Origin: Acidobacteriota bacterium
GTDB lineage: Bacteria > Acidobacteriota > Blastocatellia > Pyrinomonadales > Pyrinomonadaceae
NCBI GenBank assembly: GCA_020200235.1
Contig: JAIVJC010000043.1
Location: 1-39,705, forward strand
Reading direction: 5' to 3'
DNA length: 39,705 nucleotides
The notes below the pieces were generated by a model. That model searched no databases. It saw only the letters and a list, made by a program, of their open reading frames with translations, and was not told the origin of the DNA. The stretch's first letter is position 1. Every line of letters starts with the position of its first letter. This document shows positions 34,596-39,705 of the stretch, piece by piece. A program made the position numbers and the translations under genes.

Positions 34596-34991
34596 ATGGC
34601 AGCTGTGGAAGCGTCAGTAGAAATGCTCGCCGCCGTGTGCTACTTCGTCATCGGCGTCTCGCACCTCGCGCAGCCGCGCGCGTGGGCTGAGTTCTTCGTC
34701 GAGATGCGCGGGCGGGGCGAGGTCGGGAGTTTTCAGAACGCGCTGCTGCACTTTCCGCTCGGCGCGATCATCGTCTCGTTCCACAACGTCTGGACGGGCC
34801 TGCCTCTGATCTTAACTCTGGTCGGATGGGGGCTCGTCCTCAAGGGACTGCTCTACTTCACGCTGCCGAAGTACGGGCTGAGGAAGGGCTTGGGGATGGT
34901 GTCGGTCGAGAAGGCGGGCGGCTTCGCCGTGGCGGGCGTCTTCGCCATCGCGCTGAGCGCGTTGTTCGCTTACCTCGCGCTGCGGCGCTGA
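34596..34991 (+). CDS. Small four-helix membrane protein, unknown
   Basis: The 131-residue protein has about four membrane segments (MLAAVCYFVIGVSHL; ALLHFPLGAIIVSF; PLILTLVGWGLVLKGLLYF; AGVFAIALSALFAYLAL) with short loops. It lies 30 bp after the preceding gene. ATG 34596 is used; an in-frame TTG at 34584 would add four residues, and neither has a strong ribosome-binding site. Function is not known. Confidence 0.75.
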   Translation: MAAVEASVEMLAAVCYFVIGVSHLAQPRAWAEFFVEMRGRGEVGSFQNALLHFPLGAIIVSFHNVWTGLPLILTLVGWGLVLKGLLYFTLPKYGLRKGLGMVSVEKAGGFAVAGVFAIALSALFAYLALRR

Positions 34992-35048
34992 GCGGGGCGC
35001 GGCTGAGATTCTTGACACCCTTCGCGGGCGACTCATACACTCGCGCGC

Positions 35049-35828
35049 GTGACGGAAGGGAAGGGAACGACGATCTGGAACCTGCCGAACGCGCTGACGG
35101 TGTCGCGCATCTTCGTCGTGCCGCTGCTCGTCGTCGTGCTGCTGACGCCGTTCTCGGAGGACTGGTTCGGTCTGCCGCGCCACGTCCTCGGCGTCACGCT
35201 CTTCCTCGGCGCGGCGTTCACCGACTACCTCGACGGCAAGATCGCGCGCAGCCGCCACCAGGTCTCGCGCCTCGGTCAGCTCCTCGATCCCATCGCCGAC
35301 AAACTCCTCATCTCTGCCGCGCTCATCTCGCTCGTCGAGAATCAGCTCGCGCCCGCGTGGGCGGTCGTCGTCATCGTCGGCAGGGAGTTCGCCGTGACGG
35401 GCTTGCGCTCCATCGCGGCGACGGAAGGGATCGTCATCGCGGCGTCGCGGATGGGGAAGGTGAAGATGCTCGCGCAGGTGGTGACGGTGGCGCTCCTGAT
35501 CGTGGCGGGCGCGGCGGGCAAGCCGCCCGTCTCCAACTTCGGTCGCCCGTTCCCCGCGATCGAGTTCTGGACCGTGCCGGAGCTGCGCGCGGCGTTGAAT
35601 CACCTCTTCGGCGCGGGCGCGATCGCGGCGAGCGACTGGCAGGTGCTGCTCTACACGGCGGGGCGCGCGATGCTCTGGGTCGTCGTGCTCTCGGCGTGCG
35701 TCTCGATGTACGGCTACTTCCGCGCGTTCTACATCTCGGCGGTCGAGCGCGCCGCGAGCGTGCGTGATGAGGAAGGGCGCGGCGGGCGCGCCGAGACTTC
35801 GCGCGCCGCCGCGACGACCGCCGAGTGA
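35049..35828 (+). CDS. pgsA: CDP-diacylglycerol-glycerol-3-phosphate 3-phosphatidyltransferase
   Basis: The 259-residue integral membrane enzyme makes phosphatidylglycerophosphate, the committed step to phosphatidylglycerol and cardiolipin. The CDP-alcohol phosphotransferase motif is complete: DYLDGKIARSRHQVSRLGQLLDPIADK (shown as D-G-x2-A-R, G-x3-D-x3-D, about residues 60-85). It is longer than most PgsA proteins (~180-200) because of an insertion before the last membrane segments (GKPPVSNFGRPFPAIEFWT) and a charged tail. The start is GTG 35049. A strong terminator follows. Confidence 0.9.
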   Translation: MTEGKGTTIWNLPNALTVSRIFVVPLLVVVLLTPFSEDWFGLPRHVLGVTLFLGAAFTDYLDGKIARSRHQVSRLGQLLDPIADKLLISAALISLVENQLAPAWAVVVIVGREFAVTGLRSIAATEGIVIAASRMGKVKMLAQVVTVALLIVAGAAGKPPVSNFGRPFPAIEFWTVPELRAALNHLFGAGAIAASDWQVLLYTAGRAMLWVVVLSACVSMYGYFRAFYISAVERAASVRDEEGRGGRAETSRAAATTAE

Positions 35829-35877
35829 TGAAAGATTCAGACGAGACCGAAGATTGAGGCGAGACTTCGGACAATGC

Positions 35878-35923
35878 GAAGAGGCGCGACCGTTGACGAT
35901 GACGGTCGCGCCTCTTCAGTTTT
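35878..35923 (+). terminator. Intrinsic terminator of pgsA
   Basis: A perfect 16-bp stem (GAAGAGGCGCGACCGT with its complement, 35878-35893 and 35902-35917) has an 8-base loop and is followed by AGTTTT. Confidence 0.88.
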
Positions 35924-35952
35924 ACATGACTCGAAGGTGGAGCCGGTCGGCT

Positions 35953-36771
35953 TTACGGGGCGAGTCCGATGGCTTCCCGGCCGTCGCCCGCGCCCGGCAA
36001 GTGTGTCCCGACCCTTCCCGCCGGGGCTGAGTATTCTCCGAGCGGTGCGGTCTCGTTGCTCGCGCGCATGCCGCGCTCGTCGCCCGCGCGGATCAGTTGA
36101 TCTTCGGAAGAGTAGTAGAAGGAGCGCGTGCCGGAGGCCGGGTACTCGACGGGCGTCGCCAGCACCACGAAGTTCTCGCCCTCGACCTTCACTTCGAAGC
36201 GGTAGCCGTGCGACACGCCGTCCTGCAGTCCTTCGGGGAGCATGAGCGAGTTCTTCAAGTCGTCGATCGTCGCCGGCGTCCCGTGTTCCGCCGTGAACAC
36301 CTCTTCGGCTTTGGCGAGCGCGCGCACCTTGCTGATCGCCGAGCCCTCGTTGGCCGCGCGCGCCGAGGCGAGCAGGTTCGGGATGGCGATGGCGGCGACG
36401 ATGCCGATGACCGGCGCGAGCAGGAGCGAGACCCCGTTCATGACCAAGCCACTGATCGCCAAGCCGCGACCCCCGTATTCATGCGGGCTTTTGTTGGCGC
36501 GCGTGAGCCCCATCACGCCGAGGGCGAGACCCGCGATCGCGCCGACGCCGAGCAGCCCAAGCGTGGGCAAGCCGACGACGCCGAGCACGAGCGACGCGAC
36601 GGCGAGACCCTTGCGCTTCTTCGTCCCGTCCTCGAACGCCTGGAAAGGCACGGGGTAATGCTGCGCCCCCGCGCCCGCCTGCGCCGACTGAAGGGCGTTG
36701 CCGCACTGCTTGCAATGCCCCGCGCTGGCGAAGCTGACGAACCCACAACGACCGCACCTGATGCTGCCCAT
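35953..36771 (-). CDS. Zinc-ribbon, DUF4190-like, pilin-like membrane protein
   Basis: The 272-residue protein has an N-terminal zinc ribbon (CGRC...CKQC, residues ~6-22). Two membrane segments in a DUF4190-like arrangement follow (GLAVASLVLGVVGLPTLGLLGVGAIAGLALGVMGLTRANKSP). A third hydrophobic stretch (GIVAAIAIPNLLASARAANEG) reads like the N-terminal helix of type IV pilins or type II secretion pseudopilins, without a prepilin cleavage site at the protein start. A soluble C-terminal domain follows (AEEVFTAEHGTPATIDDLKN). It may sense or bind something at the membrane; role unknown. It converges on pgsA. Confidence 0.8.
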   Translation of the reverse strand: MGSIRCGRCGFVSFASAGHCKQCGNALQSAQAGAGAQHYPVPFQAFEDGTKKRKGLAVASLVLGVVGLPTLGLLGVGAIAGLALGVMGLTRANKSPHEYGGRGLAISGLVMNGVSLLLAPVIGIVAAIAIPNLLASARAANEGSAISKVRALAKAEEVFTAEHGTPATIDDLKNSLMLPEGLQDGVSHGYRFEVKVEGENFVVLATPVEYPASGTRSFYYSSEDQLIRAGDERGMRASNETAPLGEYSAPAGRVGTHLPGAGDGREAIGLAP

Positions 36772-36915
36772 CTTTGAAATCCCCGCCCTGTCGTTTGAGA
36801 AAAGTCTGAGATCGTTTGAGGAGAGTGTGAGGAAGTTTTTGTTACCGGTCGCGCCGCCGCCGGTCGCGCGCGAAAACGTTTCCCGACTCGCGCGCGAGAG
36901 GCGGCGCGCTGCGCG

Positions 36916-37953
36916 TCACTGGATTTCGACCTCGTCGCCCGTGTGAATCTCCTGACCGGCGCGCGTGATGATCGCGGTCGCGGCGCGACCCTGCACGTTG
37001 ATGATGACCAACTCGCCGACGACCTTGCGCGGCATCTCAGGCCGCGTGCGCTTGATCTCCGGCGTCTCGATGGGCGGTCCGAACGGATCGCTCTTCGTGT
37101 CCTTCACGCGCTGCGACTTGTTCGAGAACTTGCCGCCCTTGAAGACCCAGCTCTGGAAGCCGCCGCTCGCCGACGGCGTGATCTCCTCGGGGAAGTCGAC
37201 GATCCTGCCCTTGCCAGTCTTGCGGAAGATCGTCAGCCGGTCGCCCGCGCGCACGTTGTCCTCCGTGCCGAGATCGACGTAGACGATCTGGTTGAGCGAC
37301 ACCATCTCTCTCGCGTCGCGCGCCAGCACGATGTGACCGTGCTGCTTGCCCGAAGAGTCTGCGAACTGGTAGAACGTGCCGCCCTCGCCCCTCGACGGCG
37401 TCGTCGAGCGCACCTCGGCGGGCTTCAGCAGATCGCCGAGCAGCATCTGGTCGCACGAGTGGACGACCTGCGCGATCGAGACCGCGCCCTTCACGTCCGT
37501 GACGCGCAGACGACCTATCTCCTGCGTGAAGACGCCGAGGCTGCCCTTCTTCGCCGAGAGATCGGACTGGAACTGCCCGCGCGGTCGCACGACGGTGAAC
37601 TCCTGCCCGACTTTGACGCCCGCCTGTGAGCCGGCGTTGATGTAGACGAAGTCGCCGAAGGCGTAGGTGCTCCTCTCCTGCTCCTGCGCGCCGCCGACGA
37701 GCGAGAGCCCGCCGTAGCCGGGGTTCTGCTCGATGTATCCGGCGCAGTAGAGCTCGGAATCGCGCGCGAGGGGCTGGAGCGCGCTCGTCACGGGCGTCTC
37801 GGCGGGCATCTGCGCGCGGGGAGCCTGCGGGGGCGCGGTCTGCGCCTGCGCCGCGGCGTTCAGGAGTGCGATGAGCAAGAGCAGCGTGATCAGGATGGTC
37901 AGGTCTCGCAGTTGACGAAGGGGCAGTTGGCGTAGGGAGTTTAGGGTCCGCAC
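36916..37953 (-). CDS. Secreted two-repeat protein, unknown (FlgT-like fold possible)
   Basis: The 345-residue secreted protein begins at GTG 37953, chosen because AAGGAG lies 8 bp upstream; a longer open frame exists. A signal peptide (LRDLTILITLLLLIALLNAAAQA) is followed by a linker and two tandem beta domains of similar plan. The first runs FVYINAGSQAGVKVGQEFTVVRP to IGRLRVTDVKGAVSIAQVVHS. The second runs VYVDLGTEDNVRAGDRLTIFRK to VGELVIINVQGRAATAIITRAGQEIHTGDEVEI. Such paired modules recall the C-terminal domain of flagellar FlgT, but no flagellar context exists here. Function is unknown. Confidence 0.8.
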   Translation of the reverse strand: MRTLNSLRQLPLRQLRDLTILITLLLLIALLNAAAQAQTAPPQAPRAQMPAETPVTSALQPLARDSELYCAGYIEQNPGYGGLSLVGGAQEQERSTYAFGDFVYINAGSQAGVKVGQEFTVVRPRGQFQSDLSAKKGSLGVFTQEIGRLRVTDVKGAVSIAQVVHSCDQMLLGDLLKPAEVRSTTPSRGEGGTFYQFADSSGKQHGHIVLARDAREMVSLNQIVYVDLGTEDNVRAGDRLTIFRKTGKGRIVDFPEEITPSASGGFQSWVFKGGKFSNKSQRVKDTKSDPFGPPIETPEIKRTRPEMPRKVVGELVIINVQGRAATAIITRAGQEIHTGDEVEIQ

Positions 37954-38181
37954 GGAAGTTCTCCTTGAAACTATGGGCGGAAGCAACAGAAAGCCTCCGG
38001 GAATCTTCAAAGGTTGGTCTGCAAACGGGGACGAAGAGTGAGGTTGGACTCGAACGGGCTCGCGCGGCGCGCGCCGGGCGGCGCGGACGCCTCGCGGGGC
38101 ACTTTCAATCCTACCGGCTGGCGGAGCGGAGCGTCAACAGATTTCTTTTCGCCCTCACAACGGCTAAACCCTTTCGGCGGC

Positions 38182-38210
38182 TTGCGTTTTACAGACTCGA
38201 TTGCTAGTAT
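38182..38210 (+). promoter_or_regulatory. Promoter of the tRNA-tuf operon
   Basis: TTGCGT (38182-38187) and TAGTAT (38205-38210) are 17 bp apart and about 45 bp before the first tRNA. The rest of the 302-bp gap (37954-38255) shows no gene. Confidence 0.5.
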
Positions 38211-38255
38211 TTGCGTTTTGTCGGATAGCGTTTCACGCCGTCTGTGTGAGCGTTA

Positions 38256-38327
38256 GCCGGTGTAGCTCAGGGGTAGAGCGGCAGTTTTGTAAACTGCGGG
38301 TCGGGGGTTCAAATCCCTCCACCGGCT
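38256..38327 (+). tRNA. tRNA-Thr (anticodon TGT)
   Basis: Acceptor stem GCCGGTG/CACCGGC, D loop AGGGGTA, anticodon loop TTTGTAA (TGT, reading ACA), T-loop TTCAAAT, discriminator T. CCA is not encoded. First of four tRNAs ahead of tuf. Confidence 0.96.
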
Positions 38328-38351
38328 CTTGCCGTTTGACAAGTTAAGCGC

Positions 38352-38439
38352 GCAGGGGTGGTCGAGTGGTTAATGGCACCGGGCTGTAAACCCGGCGGGC
38401 TCACGCCCTACGTAGGTTCGAATCCTACCCCCTGCACCA
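38352..38439 (+). tRNA. tRNA-Tyr (anticodon GTA)
   Basis: Type II tRNA with a long variable arm (CGGGCTCACGCCC region), acceptor GCAGGGG/CCCCTGC, anticodon loop CTGTAAA (GTA) and T-loop TTCGAAT. ACCA is encoded at the 3' end. A heptamer inverted repeat starts 6 bp later. Confidence 0.96.
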
Positions 38440-38445
38440 TGCTTG

Positions 38446-38522
38446 ATTGCGGAATGCGGATTTCGGATTGCGGATTAAAAGCCCGCCCTTCAATCCGCAA
38501 TCCGAAATCCGCATTCCGCATT
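38446..38522. repeat. Inverted heptamer repeat inside the tRNA operon
   Basis: Arms of about 30 bp (starting ATTGCGGAATGCGG, ending with its complement) match almost perfectly around a short loop. The period is 7 and the family is the same as at 23887-23965. It separates tRNA-Tyr from tRNA-Gly, so the primary transcript would carry a very stable hairpin between two tRNAs. Confidence 0.88.
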
Positions 38523-38529
38523 TGGTTCG

Positions 38530-38605
38530 GCGGGAGTAGCTCAGTTGGTAGAGCATCAGCCTTCCAAGCTGAGGGTCGCGAGTTCGAGCCTCGTCTCCCG
38601 CTCCA
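38530..38605 (+). tRNA. tRNA-Gly (anticodon TCC)
   Basis: Acceptor GCGGGAG/CTCCCGC, D loop AGTTGGTA, anticodon loop CTTCCAA (TCC, reading GGA), T-loop TTCGAGC, discriminator T and encoded CCA. Confidence 0.96.
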
Positions 38606-38652
38606 AACTTTCGCTCTCGGCGGCGGGGCAGGTTTTCGTCGGCGGTAGCAGT

Positions 38653-38727
38653 GCCCGCGTAGCTCAGGGGTAGAGCGCCTCCTTGGTAAGGAGGAGGTCA
38701 TGAGTTCAAATCTCATCGCGGGCTCCA
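38653..38727 (+). tRNA. tRNA-Thr (anticodon GGT)
   Basis: Acceptor GCCCGCG/CGCGGGC, anticodon loop TTGGTAA (GGT, reading ACC), T-loop TTCAAAT, discriminator T and encoded CCA. It is the last tRNA before tuf, 45 bp upstream of its ATG. Confidence 0.96.
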
Positions 38728-38772
38728 CCAAAACGGTTTTCATCCCAACTTCCTGAAGAGGCTATTTGAGAC

Positions 38773-39705
<933 letters not shown>

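Noticed and set aside
36916-37953. Flagellar FlgT
   Set aside because: Only a weak resemblance of the repeated beta modules. No other flagellar gene is nearby.

Overview
The window is a GC-rich bacterial chromosome segment (high sixties to about 70% GC by eye). It most likely comes from an acidobacterium of the Blastocatellia/Pyrinomonadales type. This rests on the family of the VWFA-like secreted protein at 21.3 kb (a domain best known from Acidobacteria), the carboxypeptidase-regulatory/TonB-receptor architecture at 24.6-27.0 kb, and many secreted proteins of unknown function. The lineage is inference; there is no rRNA gene.

Layout. 0-5.4 kb: a zinc-ribbon membrane protein with an HExxH motif, a GH25 lysozyme, divergent promoters, a short Leu-rich leader ORF before leuS, and a TlpA-like thioredoxin. 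5.4-14.1 kb: a CsbD-like protein, then a run of secreted His/Cys/Met-rich proteins, beta-barrel proteins, a PCYCGC-type protein and two more TlpA-like thioredoxins. It reads as a metal-handling and thiol-redox cluster. Its centre is a probable new selenoprotein at 11895-13523: a signal peptide, an HMA metal-binding domain whose CxxC is CGN-TGA, an OB-like segment and an outer-membrane barrel, with a bacterial SECIS-like hairpin just after the TGA. 14.3-24.4 kb: a SYLF-domain protein, lexA, tRNA-Thr(CGT), a histone-H1-like protein, two paralogous secreted proteins, trmFO, the VWFA/TonB protein, xerC and a DksA-like protein. 24.6-32.5 kb (minus strand): a TonB-dependent receptor with a palindromic operator candidate, a broken deoxyhypusine-synthase-like gene, gmhA, a low-GC orphan gene, a DUF2442 gene and uvrA. 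32.7-38.0 kb: secreted and membrane proteins of unknown role and pgsA. 38.2 kb to the end: a tRNA Thr-Tyr-Gly-Thr cluster leading into tuf, in the same order as E. coli thrU-tyrU-glyT-thrT-tufB.

Two window-wide patterns stand out. First, at least eight intergenic sites carry degenerate tandem heptamers of several unrelated sequences. Most are arranged as long inverted repeats, and two sit inside identical-length 160-bp composite elements. Second, four genes look internally deleted or joined out of frame (the PCYCGC gene, trmFO/VWFA, the deoxyhypusine-synthase-like gene and tuf). In tuf the codon usage also changes at the join, so assembly chimerism must be considered before any biological reading of those four loci.
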